From NCBI GenBank assembly GCA_964491915.1, contig CAZBHS010000010.1, forward strand, positions 62,001 to 126,000: a DNA stretch of 64,000 nucleotides. Reading direction: 5' to 3'. Within the stretch, counting starts at the first letter, position 1. Each line of letters opens with the position of its first letter. This document shows, piece by piece, positions 19,048 to 26,851 of the stretch. The stretch comes from JAHELQ01 sp964491915. GTDB taxonomy: Bacteria; Acidobacteriota; Aminicenantia; UBA2199. Below the pieces are notes generated by a model that saw nothing but the letters and a program-made list of their open reading frames with translations, had not been told where the DNA came from and ran no database searches. Both the position numbers and the translations under genes were made by a program.

Positions 19048-19206
19048 CTAGCCCCAAATAATATCGCGGTTCGCACCGCCGATTTCATTGGAATTCACAT
19101 AGGGATACGGGTCGTAATAGCAGGCGCATGCGCAAAGCGGTTTGCCGGCCTTCATGTCCCGCATCTCCTTCTGATTCAACTGTGTTAGGTTCAATTTCTG
19201 TTTCAT
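19048..19206 (-). CDS. RiPP precursor peptide, GG-Bacteroidales-like
   Basis: A 52-residue peptide. Leader residues 1-21 (KLNLTQLNQKEMRDMKAG) match the pattern of Bacteroidetes natural product precursors (KLxLxQLxxxEMxxxxGG), but the usual GG is AG. The core (22-52) starts KPLCACACYYDPYPY with Cys25, Cys27 and Cys29 in a CxCxC array and ends NEIGGANRDIIWG. Known GG-Bacteroidales precursors also carry a CxCxC-Tyr core and a GANxD-like tail. The ATG at 19206 was chosen because GGAGG sits 7 bases upstream; the frame is open further upstream but that extension lies over the promoter. It directly precedes the maturase. Confidence 0.85.
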   Translation of the reverse strand: MKQKLNLTQLNQKEMRDMKAGKPLCACACYYDPYPYVNSNEIGGANRDIIWG

Positions 19207-19232
19207 GGTCATCCTCCTGTCTTTCTTAACAA

Positions 19233-19261
19233 TTAATATCACGCTGAAATAAAAAAATCAA
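19233..19261 (-). promoter_or_regulatory. Probable promoter of the 52-residue precursor and maturase genes
   Basis: Minus strand TTGATT (19261-19256), a 17-base spacer and TATTAA (19238-19233); the precursor ATG is 26 bases downstream of the -10 box. Confidence 0.5.
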
Positions 19262-19270
19262 GGGGACCGG

Positions 19271-19309
19271 CACGGACTGACACGGACCGACACGGACCGA
19301 CACGGACGC
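19271..19309. repeat. 10-bp tandem repeat
   Basis: Nearly four head-to-tail copies of CACGGACCGA (the first copy differs by one base, the last is cut short). It lies in the 283-bp gap between two precursor genes, just upstream of the promoter above. Confidence 0.85.
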
Positions 19310-19425
19310 TTCGGCGTTAGAGTTTTGGGTCGTTGACGTTGGAGAGTTTTTGGGGCAGTGAGGGGTTGATTTCCATCTAGCATCGAGACTTTTTCATCCG
19401 GGATAGAGGCTTTTTCTGGTGCGAA

Positions 19426-19454
19426 TCGAGCAAAGGGCGGAGCCCTTTGCTCGA
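19426..19454. repeat. Perfect 13-bp inverted repeat (hairpin)
   Basis: TCGAGCAAAGGGC, a 3-base loop, then GCCCTTTGCTCGA, downstream of the 68-residue precursor gene on the minus strand. No T tract follows directly, so a terminator or 3'-end stabiliser role is only likely, not clear. Confidence 0.6.
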
Positions 19455-19489
19455 GAGATTATTTCCGATTAGCTAATTGGTTGATCCGG

Positions 19490-19696
19490 TCAACCGGGTT
19501 TGTCACACTTTACATCCTGGCAGGTGGCAAAATTCGATACACAGTCGTGTTCCGAGCAAAGGAAACAACTGAAGAACGTGCCGGTCCCCAATGTGTCCTT
19601 GTTGCCGCCGGCCTTGAACATCGTCATTTCGGTGGTTCTGAGATTGGCAATGGTTTCTTTGGTAAAGAATAGCTTTTTTATTTTGTTAATTTTCAT
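19490..19696 (-). CDS. Cys-rich RiPP precursor with TIANL leader (A)
   Basis: A 68-residue peptide. Its leader (KKLFFTKETIANLRTTEM, then MFKAGG) has the KxTIANL motif and GG-type end known from Bacteroidetes lanthipeptide-like and other natural product precursors. The core from about residue 32 has five Cys (44, 47, 52, 59, 64) and aligns with the neighbouring 73-residue peptide in the order CFxC, C, ATC, C-Asp. The ATG is preceded by GGAGG at a spacing of 7. No LanB, LanC or LanM gene is present, so the radical SAM pair is the only visible candidate modifier. Confidence 0.8.
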   Translation of the reverse strand: MKINKIKKLFFTKETIANLRTTEMTMFKAGGNKDTLGTGTFFSCFLCSEHDCVSNFATCQDVKCDKPG

Positions 19697-19782
19697 ACAG
19701 TAACCTCCTTCAAGATTTACAATGCCTTCCCCTCATTGATCGAAGGGCTGTCTTCTTTGCTTCCGGTGGAAATTGGAAATTA

Positions 19783-20004
19783 TCATTCGGGACCGGTGGG
19801 GTCGCAGACCAAAACGGCGCACGTTGCAGGAGTCGATTCGCAACCGGCTAGCGGGTCCGTGCAAAAGAAGCAACTGCAAAATGTTTCGTCGGTCCCCAGT
19901 AGGATTCCTTTTTTTCCCGCTTTTACCTCTTTCAGGTTAACTGTTCTCAAATTAGCGATAGTCTTTTTGCCCAAGAGCAATTTTTTCTTTGTTTGGTTTT
20001 TCAT
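19783..20004 (-). CDS. Cys-rich RiPP precursor with TIANL leader (B)
   Basis: A 73-residue peptide. The leader KKLLLGKKTIANLRTVNL, then EVKAG, has TIANL at residues 15-19, exactly as in precursor A. The core has six Cys (43, 45, 48, 55, 62, 67) with Ser and Thr between them, including FCSCFFCTDPLAGC, and ends CDPTGPE. The ATG has GGAGG 6 bases upstream. A promoter lies just ahead, so this gene starts the peptide cluster. The two TIANL peptides share leader and Cys order but differ in most core residues, as expected for diversified peptide products. Confidence 0.8.
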   Translation of the reverse strand: MKNQTKKKLLLGKKTIANLRTVNLKEVKAGKKGILLGTDETFCSCFFCTDPLAGCESTPATCAVLVCDPTGPE

Positions 20005-20022
20005 TATTTTCCTCCGTTAAGG

Positions 20023-20051
20023 GTTATAACAGATTCGTCGAGGAAAAACAA
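20023..20051 (-). promoter_or_regulatory. Promoter of the RiPP cluster
   Basis: Minus strand TTGTTT (20051-20046), 17 bases, TATAAC (20028-20023), 18 bases before the ATG of precursor B. Confidence 0.6.
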
Positions 20052-20068
20052 CCTCTGTGAAGGGTGGA

Positions 20069-21433
20069 TCACACTCCCGGGAGGTAGATGAGGCGGAGGT
20101 CCATGCAATTGGCGCCGGTGGGGCCGGTGAAGATCAGTTGGCCGAGGGGGGCGAAGAAATTGTAGGAGTCGTTGGTTTGCAGAAACGATTCCGGATCGAG
20201 TTTCAACTCTTTGGCGCGGGCGGGGGTTTGTTCGTCGATCCAGGCGCCGGCGGCGTCTGTGGGGCCGTCGATGCCGTCTGTGCCGATACTGGCTGCGAAG
20301 AAGGGGAAGGGTTTTGGAAGAGAGCTTAGTTGGTTGAGTAGCGCCAGGATGAATTCCTGGTTGCGGCCGCCTTTTCCTTTGCCGTGTTTGTTTTTGAGGG
20401 TGACGGTGAGCTCGCCGCCGCTGATGAGGAGGATGGGGGGCTCGAGGGGATGGCGGCCCGCCATGATGGAGCGGATGGTCTTGGCTGTGGCCTGCGCATG
20501 GAGAGTCGCGTCTTCTTGTTCGCTGCAGGAGGTGATGACGGCGGGGATGTCGAGTCGGAGGGATGCCTCTTCGGCCGCTTCCAGAAGGGTGTGGTTGTCC
20601 GCTAGAAGGAAGTGATGATGGTTGTCTGCTGCGGTTATCTCTTGCTTCGCTTCACTTGCTCCGGCGAAAAAATATCGTAAGTGTTGGGGGAGTTGGTTGT
20701 CGAGGTTGTATTTGTGGATGAGAGCGGCGGCATCCTTTGTCGTTGTCGAGTCGGGGATGGTGGGGCCGGAGCCGATGTGTTGGAGGGGGGAGTTCACGAT
20801 GTCGGAGATGATGAGGGTGACGAGGGCGGCTGGAGCGATGCGCTGTGCCAATTGTCCGCCTTTGATGGCGGAAAGTTGTTTGCGGATGCGGTTGATATCG
20901 GCGATGCCGGCGCCGGAGGTTAGGAGGAGGCGGTTCATGAGGGCGATGTCTTCGATTGTGACGCCTGGAGCCGGGAGTTCCATCAACGAGGAGGCGCCGC
21001 CGGTGATGAGGACGAACACCAGGTCGCCGGGTTGGATGGAGGTGTCGATGTAATCGCACACTGCCTGTCCCCCTTGAAGGCTGTGTAGGTCGGGTACGGG
21101 GTGGGAGCCGTGGCGGACGGTCATGCGGTCGTCCCAGGGGATTTGGCCGGGGGGGGCGACAATCACGCCTCCGGCTAGCCGGTCTTCTACGAATGGGGAC
21201 AGGCCCTCGTAAAAGGGAACCGCCCCTTTGCCGGCGGAGATGATGTGGATGCGGTGGTAGAGGTTTAGGTCGAAGATTTTGCCGTTGATTCGCAGGCGGT
21301 CGCCGTGGCGTTGGATGTTGCGGGGAGTGACTTCCAGCGGATGGATGGCGGCGATGGAGCTGCGGATAATGTCGTGGACCAATGGGGGAAAATCACTGGA
21401 TTTTGGAGATGGTGATGTCTTGTTGCCCGTCAT
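20069..21433 (-). CDS. Glycerate 2-kinase (MOFRL family)
   Basis: Phosphorylates D-glycerate to 2-phosphoglycerate with ATP. The 454 residues include the N-terminal DUF4147 domain (ISAGKGAVPFYEGL, ITGGASSLMELPAPG, IRKQLSAIKGGQLA, ISDIVNSPLQHIGSGPT) and the C-terminal MOFRL domain (LISGGELTVTL, GKGGRNQEFIL, IGTDGIDGPTDAAGAWID). The ATG at 21433 was chosen: the frame stays open to 21598, but those residues are Ser/Pro/Arg-rich and lie inside dcd. Even so it overlaps the end of dcd by 41 bases. The C-terminus ends 64 bases before the RiPP precursors. Confidence 0.93.
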   Translation of the reverse strand: MTGNKTSPSPKSSDFPPLVHDIIRSSIAAIHPLEVTPRNIQRHGDRLRINGKIFDLNLYHRIHIISAGKGAVPFYEGLSPFVEDRLAGGVIVAPPGQIPWDDRMTVRHGSHPVPDLHSLQGGQAVCDYIDTSIQPGDLVFVLITGGASSLMELPAPGVTIEDIALMNRLLLTSGAGIADINRIRKQLSAIKGGQLAQRIAPAALVTLIISDIVNSPLQHIGSGPTIPDSTTTKDAAALIHKYNLDNQLPQHLRYFFAGASEAKQEITAADNHHHFLLADNHTLLEAAEEASLRLDIPAVITSCSEQEDATLHAQATAKTIRSIMAGRHPLEPPILLISGGELTVTLKNKHGKGKGGRNQEFILALLNQLSSLPKPFPFFAASIGTDGIDGPTDAAGAWIDEQTPARAKELKLDPESFLQTNDSYNFFAPLGQLIFTGPTGANCMDLRLIYLPGV

Positions 21434-21944
21434 ATTTGCCCTTGACATCCTTATAGGAAAACGCCGGCATGCCGTCGCTCTCCAGGAAGATGAGCTGCCC
21501 GATCCCTTCGTTGGGGTAGATGGCCACCGGGCGGCCCGAGACATTGGAGATGGAGATGGTGAGGTATCCTTCCCATTCGGGTTCCAGGGGAGTGACATTC
21601 ACCAATACGCCGCAACGGGCGTAGGTGGACTTGCCGGTCACGATGCCGAGCACTTTGGCGGGCATGCGGAAGTATTCGAGGCTACGGCCGAGAATATAGC
21701 CGTTGGGGGGGATGATGATTCTTTCCCGGCTCAGGGTTTCGAATTGTTCTTCGCGGGAGTTGTGGGGATCGATGAGCTCCAGGCCGTCCACCGGTTTGCG
21801 ATAGGTGTGATGGAGCCGTATGTCGTAGCCATAGGGGCCGAGTCCGTATGAAATCACTCCATCCCGCACCGAATGGGGGATGAAGGGTTCGATGATGTTG
21901 CGCGACTCGGCCTGCTCACGGATCCAGGTTGACGATTTCAGCAT
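21393..21944 (-). CDS. dcd: dCTP deaminase
   Basis: A 183-residue enzyme converting dCTP to dUTP for thymidylate synthesis, close to the usual 188. Motifs are MPAKVLGIVTGKSTYARCGV (nucleotide binding with the catalytic Arg region), VNVTPLEPEWEGYLTISISN with the catalytic Glu, and YPNEGIGQLIFLE. It starts 4 bases after the stop of the unknown gene at 21949-22833 and overlaps glycerate kinase at its end. Whether it is mono- or bifunctional (with dUTPase activity) cannot be told. Confidence 0.96.
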   Translation of the reverse strand: MLKSSTWIREQAESRNIIEPFIPHSVRDGVISYGLGPYGYDIRLHHTYRKPVDGLELIDPHNSREEQFETLSRERIIIPPNGYILGRSLEYFRMPAKVLGIVTGKSTYARCGVLVNVTPLEPEWEGYLTISISNVSGRPVAIYPNEGIGQLIFLESDGMPAFSYKDVKGKYDGQQDITISKIQ

Positions 21945-21948
21945 CGGG

Positions 21949-22833
21949 TCAGCAAATCTCGTAGTTGGAGATTCTGTAATGGATCAAGCATGATAACTTC
22001 CGCAAGTAGCGAATACCGTCCACCAGGTCTTTGAGAAATTTGGTCAAGTATTTGACGAAATTGTTCTCTTCCCGTAGTCTGAGTTTGTTCTCGAATTCCT
22101 GGGTGAAGTCCCTGAGTTCCAGCATCAGGTTCTGCATGTAGAGTATGTGGTCCAGTGTCTCTTGTAAATTGACTTTTTGTATGTTTTTGAGGGCTGTTTG
22201 GGAGAAGAGCTTCATCCGTTCCATCGAATCGGTGGCCGCCTCTTTGGTGAGGTAGTCGATCTCATCCAGGTATTCTTTTTTGTAGTCTTCATAATAGCGC
22301 AGTTTTTGCTTGGCCCGTTCCTGGATTTTCTGGTTCTGCTCGATGAGGGACAGGAAATATTTCTTCAATCCCAGGTATTTGCGCTCGAACTTCTCGATGT
22401 TGATAAAATCCCTGCCGATATAGATTTTATCTTTGTAGGTGGCGTTCACCTCATCTTCGTAGTGGGAATAGAATTTAATTTCGAAGCGGGAGTCGTTTTT
22501 GTGGATCATCCGGGCAATTAGTATACTCTGTGGATTCGACAGGTAGTAGGCGTTCTCCTCGATCAGGGCGCTATAGGCGTAGAGAGAGTTGAGGATGAAT
22601 TTTTTCAAGCTGTCGAGAAACATCTCGTTGGCTTGTGCAAAATCTAGCAATTCGGATTTCTTCGGCCCCCGAAGCAGTGTGTACATCGGGGAAATTAGAA
22701 GATTCTCATCTTTTATGGCAAATTCGAAGTAAAAGTTGTTCAATACCTTTTTGTAAAGATTGGAGTATACAATTTCCGGGTAGTTCGCCAGGCGTTTTTT
22801 GTCATATTCCTTAAAAGTGTCTAATATACTCAA
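21949..22833 (-). CDS. Unknown alpha-helical protein
   Basis: Not recognised. About 294 residues, soluble, rich in Lys, Glu, Tyr and Leu, with long predicted helices at about 60-100, 155-240 and 240-290 (RAKQKLRYYEDYKKEYLDEI suggests coiled coil). No signal peptide or catalytic motif is visible. A TTG at 22833 was chosen as start because GGAGG lies 5 bases upstream of it; the upstream TTG at 22845 would overlap that ribosome binding site. A strong promoter is placed just ahead. dcd follows after 4 bases, so the genes are likely cotranscribed. Confidence 0.8.
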   Translation of the reverse strand: MSILDTFKEYDKKRLANYPEIVYSNLYKKVLNNFYFEFAIKDENLLISPMYTLLRGPKKSELLDFAQANEMFLDSLKKFILNSLYAYSALIEENAYYLSNPQSILIARMIHKNDSRFEIKFYSHYEDEVNATYKDKIYIGRDFINIEKFERKYLGLKKYFLSLIEQNQKIQERAKQKLRYYEDYKKEYLDEIDYLTKEAATDSMERMKLFSQTALKNIQKVNLQETLDHILYMQNLMLELRDFTQEFENKLRLREENNFVKYLTKFLKDLVDGIRYLRKLSCLIHYRISNYEIC

Positions 22834-22859
22834 TGTAACCTCCAATTTGTATCGTGTTA

Positions 22860-22888
22860 ATTATATTTAAATCGCCGCTAAAAGTCAA
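22860..22888 (-). promoter_or_regulatory. Promoter of the unknown gene-dcd-glycerate kinase operon
   Basis: Minus strand TTGACT (22888-22883), 17 bases, TATAAT (22865-22860). It is back to back with the promoter of the divergent AI-2E gene. Confidence 0.75.
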
Positions 22889-22898
22889 AGGGCGGCTC

Positions 22899-22927
22899 TT
22901 GATTTAAATATCAAAAAGCTTTACACT
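22899..22927 (+). promoter_or_regulatory. Possible promoter of the AI-2E gene at 22928/22952
   Basis: TTGATT (22899-22904), 17 bases, TACACT (22922-22927). The -10 box touches the first ATG (22928), so transcription would start inside that codon context and the in-frame ATG at 22952 may be the real start. Confidence 0.45.
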
Positions 22928-24037
22928 ATGTCCAAGAAAAATGAGATCCTCATGAAAAACTTTTTTAAGAAGATCCCGTCGCCTGTCTGGGCGTTGCTGG
23001 TGTACTCCGGTACAATTTTATTCATCATTTTCAGCCTCATAAACATAACCCTGCTGGCCGCTCCAATTTTTTTCTCTTTGATTATCGCCTACCTGTTCAA
23101 TCCGGTGGCGACATACCTCGATGAAAAATTGCCGGTTCCCCGGGCCATTATCGCGGGCTTCCTGATGATTGTGCTGGTGTTCTTGTTGATTTTTTTTGTG
23201 GTGGCGTTGCTGCCTTATGTCATCGACCAGGCCAAAGGGGCGGCGGAACGGTTCCCGGAATTTATGATTATCTTCGCTCAAAAAGCGAAAGTGTTGAGCG
23301 ACTATTTGTCGGACAATTTCTCCGACTTCCTGGGGAAGATCGATATCATGGGTAAGGTGGAGGAGATGTTCAGCCTGTTACTCATGGATTTATCCAAGAT
23401 TTTGGCGAGCTTTTTCACCAGCCTGTACGGTGTGGTGGTGATGCTGGTTTATTTGGTGTTTATCCCGTTGTTCGCCTATTATTTTCTCAAGGATTATTAC
23501 AAGATCAAGAACGCGATTTTCGCCATGTTGCCGTTTCGTTTCCAAAAGCCGTTCGCTTGTAAGATGACCCAGCTCAACGACATCGTGTTCTCGTTTATCC
23601 GGGGGCAGGCGATTGTGATTTTGATTTTGGCGGTGTTGTATTCGGTGGGCCTCAGTATTATCGGATTGCCGTTCGCGATTCTCATTGGTATTTTCGCCGG
23701 GATCGGCGATGTGATCCCTTACATGGGAACCGCGGTGGGATTCCTGATCTCGCTGATTGTAGGCTTCGCCCATTTCGGTACCATCGACAAGGTCTTCCTG
23801 GTGTTTCTCGTGTTTTTTATTGTCAAAGGGAGCGAAAACTGGTTCTTCTATCCTAAAATTGTCGGCGGCGAAGTGGGGCTTCATTTTGTATGGGTCTTGC
23901 TGTCGATTATTATTTTCGGCCAGTTGTTCGGCTTTTGGGGTTTGTTGTTGGCCATTCCGTCGTCAGCGGGGCTGCAAATTTTTATCGGCGATTTGGTCGC
24001 CTATTACAAAAAGTCTGATTATTACTCGAAGGAGTGA
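22928..24037 (+). CDS. AI-2E family transporter (second paralogue)
   Basis: A 369-residue polytopic membrane protein of the PerM/TqsA family. It has an early helix pair (LLVYSGTILFIIFSLINITL), a long amphipathic middle, and the family block GIFAGIGDVIPYMGTAVGFL and LLLAIPSSAGLQIFI. Substrate unknown. The start is uncertain: ATG 22928 abuts a -10 box, and ATG 22952 (MKNFFKKIPSPVW) would remove eight residues. It heads a + strand group with the M49-like protein (9 bases downstream) and putP. It is clearly diverged from the paralogue at 7512-8552. Confidence 0.9.
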   Translation: MSKKNEILMKNFFKKIPSPVWALLVYSGTILFIIFSLINITLLAAPIFFSLIIAYLFNPVATYLDEKLPVPRAIIAGFLMIVLVFLLIFFVVALLPYVIDQAKGAAERFPEFMIIFAQKAKVLSDYLSDNFSDFLGKIDIMGKVEEMFSLLLMDLSKILASFFTSLYGVVVMLVYLVFIPLFAYYFLKDYYKIKNAIFAMLPFRFQKPFACKMTQLNDIVFSFIRGQAIVILILAVLYSVGLSIIGLPFAILIGIFAGIGDVIPYMGTAVGFLISLIVGFAHFGTIDKVFLVFLVFFIVKGSENWFFYPKIVGGEVGLHFVWVLLSIIIFGQLFGFWGLLLAIPSSAGLQIFIGDLVAYYKKSDYYSKE

Positions 24038-24046
24038 TCGATAAAT

Positions 24047-25360
24047 ATGAAACGAATTATTACGCTAGCGCTAGTACCGGTGTTGTCGTTCGCGATGACC
24101 GCTTTGTCGCGGGGCGAAGAAACAGTAAAGAAGGAAACGGAGGCGGAGCCGAAGCTGGTGTCCTTAACCCATGGGGATCTTCAGTTGACCGGCGAGGTTA
24201 AACAATTATACGATTTTTACTTGCAGGCGGCTGTTCCACAGCCTTCGGGCAAAAAACAAAATCGCCTTCAACAGGCGCAGGCTTCGTTGGTCAAGGCCGC
24301 CTCGGTTGCAAGCGATGAGGGGCTGAAGAAATATTTGCAAGCTTTGTCGGAGGATCTCGATAAAAAAGATTTCACCGCCAGTAGCGGTTTGTGGATGGGT
24401 TTGAAAGAGCGGACATTGGATTTTTTTATAAAATTCCGTCGCAAACAACGGAGTATAGATCCTTATCTCGTGTATTACGACAACGAAGCCACCCTGGCTC
24501 TCAAGCCGTACCGGGACGCCGCGGACCGGATGTTGGACGAGCTCAATGTCAAACGGGAATATATTGATAATCTTGGTCGTCTCATGGCCCCCATCCAGGT
24601 GGCGCGGCTATTGTATACCCCGTCCATCCGGCGTTTCGTCGTGATGGCTCCTTCGCAGCCGGTGAAGGAAAAACGGCCGGGATTCAAGCTCCTGGTTTTC
24701 CGCAATGTGATGGACGCTTATTTCGAACATGTAATGAAGCCGGTGGCCAAAGAATTTTTGGCGGGCGCCTGGGCGGCGGCGGCTGACAACGAGGCCTTCT
24801 TCCGTTTTTTGGTACTGCAAAAGATGTGCCATTATATCGGTCCTGTTCTAGTATCCGATAAGTCTGAGTCCGACGACAGTGTGCAGACGGTATCGGCTGC
24901 TCTGGGGAAAGCGTTGGCCCCGTTGGAGGTTATCAAATCCCATGTGCTGGCGGTGCGATGCGTTCCATTTCTTGTCAAGGAAAAAGTGATTCCCAAAGAA
25001 GATGAAAAAAAGATCCTGGCGCTGTATGCCGCCTATTTGGTGGATAAATTAAGACGCGATCCGTCACACAAGGCCCTGCTTCCCTATCTGGCGCAATTCA
25101 ATATATTGCTGGAGAAGGGGGGAATCGGATTCGATATTCAGAAAAAAAAGTTCTATATAGATATTCCCGGCATGAAAAAGGCCATCGAGCAATTGGCCGC
25201 GGATGTGTTGTCCTTGATTCAGAAAGGCAAGGCCAACGCTGCGAAGAAGTTTTTCGACAAGTATCAGGAGGTTCCGGCGGAGTTGGAGGGCGTTGTGGCC
25301 CGTTTGTCCGGCATGCCGCTGCGGATCGAGATTGTCACTCCCAAAACCCTTTCCGAATAG
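24047..25360 (+). CDS. Secreted M49 (dipeptidyl peptidase III)-like protein without active-site residues
   Basis: A 437-residue protein with an N-terminal signal peptide (IITLALVPVLSFAMTALSRG). The C-terminal third follows the layout of M49-like metallopeptidases: FFRFLVLQKMCHYIGP at 251-266 sits where those enzymes have a zinc motif beginning HE; EDEKKILALYAAYLVD sits where they have the EExxAD ligand motif; and DIPGMKKAIEQLAADVLSL to GMPLRIEIV matches the family's end. The first His is Gln and the catalytic Glu is Lys, so it should not be an active peptidase. The family link comes from remembered motif order and is not certain. It ends directly before putP. Confidence 0.6.
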   Translation: MKRIITLALVPVLSFAMTALSRGEETVKKETEAEPKLVSLTHGDLQLTGEVKQLYDFYLQAAVPQPSGKKQNRLQQAQASLVKAASVASDEGLKKYLQALSEDLDKKDFTASSGLWMGLKERTLDFFIKFRRKQRSIDPYLVYYDNEATLALKPYRDAADRMLDELNVKREYIDNLGRLMAPIQVARLLYTPSIRRFVVMAPSQPVKEKRPGFKLLVFRNVMDAYFEHVMKPVAKEFLAGAWAAAADNEAFFRFLVLQKMCHYIGPVLVSDKSESDDSVQTVSAALGKALAPLEVIKSHVLAVRCVPFLVKEKVIPKEDEKKILALYAAYLVDKLRRDPSHKALLPYLAQFNILLEKGGIGFDIQKKKFYIDIPGMKKAIEQLAADVLSLIQKGKANAAKKFFDKYQEVPAELEGVVARLSGMPLRIEIVTPKTLSE

Positions 25361-26851
25361 ATGATGTCCGGTCACAATGTAAATATACTGATATCGTTTG
25401 TTGTATACCTGGCGGGCATGTTGGCCATCGGGTGGTTTTTTTACCGGAAGACCCGCAACCTGACCGATTATATTCTCGGAGGGCGCGGGCTCAATAGTTG
25501 GGTCACCTCCATGAGCGCCCAGGCCTCGGACATGAGCGGTTGGTTGTTGTTAGGATTGCCGGGATATGCTTATTTGGCTGGATTCGAAGCTTCTTGGATC
25601 GCCATCGGCTTGTGTATCGGCACCTATTTTAATTGGAAATTCGTGGCCCGCCGGTTGCGTAAGTACACGGAGGTCGCCGGGGACTCCATCACCATTCCCG
25701 ATTATTTCGAAAATCGCTTCCGCGATCGTTCCAATGTATTGCGGATTGTGTCGGCCTTTTTTATTTTGGTGTTTTTCTTGATCTACACGTCCTCCGGGTT
25801 TGTGGCGGGGGCGAAATTGTTCAGCACTGTGTTTGATTTGCCGTATACCATGGGACTCTTGATCGGAGCTCTGGTTATTATCTCCTATACCTTTTTAGGG
25901 GGATTCAACGCTGTGAGCTGGACCGATTTCATTCAAGGCTCCATTATGTTTTTCGCGGTGCTGATTGTCCCTATCATCGGCATTCGCGCCATTGGAGGCT
26001 TCGGTCCATTCAATCAAGCGATTCTCGATATCAATCCTGAACTATTGAATCTATTCACCGGCGTCAACGGTGACAGTCTTTCGTTGATCGCGATTGTATC
26101 GTTGGTAGCCTGGGGCCTCGGTTATTTCGGCCAACCCCATATTTTGGCGCGGTTCATGGCCATCCGTTCCTCTTCCCAGATCAAACAGGCGCGTCATATC
26201 GCCATGGTCTGGGTGGTGATCAGTCTGGCGTGCGCCGTGCTTATCGGGATTGTGGGGCGCGTCTATTTGAAAACGTTCCTGCAAGGCAATGCGTCTGAAA
26301 CCGTGTTTATGGAATTGGTAAACGCCCTGGTTCATCCCTTGCCGGCGGGAGTGTTGTTGGCCGCGATTCTGGCCGCCATCATGAGTACCGCCGATTCGCA
26401 ATTGCTGGTCACCTCGTCCGCCATTACCCAGGACTTCTACAAAGTGTTGCTTCGCAAGAATGCCGGCGCGCGGGAGCTTCTCTGGGTCGGTCGCCTGGCG
26501 GTTGTTTTGGTGGCGGCGGCGGCGTTTGTGATTGCTCTTGATCCTGACAGCAGTGTCCTGGGGCTGGTGGCGTACGCCTGGGCCGGATTCGGCGCCGCGT
26601 TCGGACCGTTGATTCTGATCTCCCTCTTCTGGAAACGGATGACCCGCAACGGAGCTATCGCCGGTATTGTGGCCGGGGGCGCGACGGTCCTGATTTGGAA
26701 ACGATTGAGCGGCGGTATCTTCGATTTGTATGAAATCGTTCCGGGTTTTGCGCTGTCTATGGCTGTGATCTTTCTGGTCAGTTTATTGGACAGTCCGCCG
26801 GACGCGGAGATTGTCGCCGAGTTTGAGAGCGTCGAGACCAGCGATATCTGA
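25361..26851 (+). CDS. putP: Sodium/proline symporter
   Basis: A 496-residue member of the solute:sodium symporter family with about 13 hydrophobic segments. PutP-type motifs include YILGGRGLNSWVTSMSAQAS, DMSGWLLLGLPGYAYL, YTFLGGFNAVSWTDFIQG, GYFGQPHILARFMAIRS and ILAAIMSTADSQLLVTSSA, the last with the Na+-binding Ser/Thr/Asp cluster. Proline is the likely substrate from the strength of these motifs. Two ATGs in a row (25361, 25364) start the gene right after the preceding stop. Its last 69 bases overlap the end of the opposing carbonic anhydrase gene. Confidence 0.95.
   Translation: MMSGHNVNILISFVVYLAGMLAIGWFFYRKTRNLTDYILGGRGLNSWVTSMSAQASDMSGWLLLGLPGYAYLAGFEASWIAIGLCIGTYFNWKFVARRLRKYTEVAGDSITIPDYFENRFRDRSNVLRIVSAFFILVFFLIYTSSGFVAGAKLFSTVFDLPYTMGLLIGALVIISYTFLGGFNAVSWTDFIQGSIMFFAVLIVPIIGIRAIGGFGPFNQAILDINPELLNLFTGVNGDSLSLIAIVSLVAWGLGYFGQPHILARFMAIRSSSQIKQARHIAMVWVVISLACAVLIGIVGRVYLKTFLQGNASETVFMELVNALVHPLPAGVLLAAILAAIMSTADSQLLVTSSAITQDFYKVLLRKNAGARELLWVGRLAVVLVAAAAFVIALDPDSSVLGLVAYAWAGFGAAFGPLILISLFWKRMTRNGAIAGIVAGGATVLIWKRLSGGIFDLYEIVPGFALSMAVIFLVSLLDSPPDAEIVAEFESVETSDI

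Noticed and set aside
19048..19242. Longer form of the 52-residue precursor starting upstream of 19206
   Set aside because: The GGAGG lies inside that extension and points to the ATG at 19206.
21434..21598. N-terminal extension of glycerate kinase
   Set aside because: Ser/Pro/Arg-rich and entirely inside dcd; the ATG at 21433 gives the normal family length.
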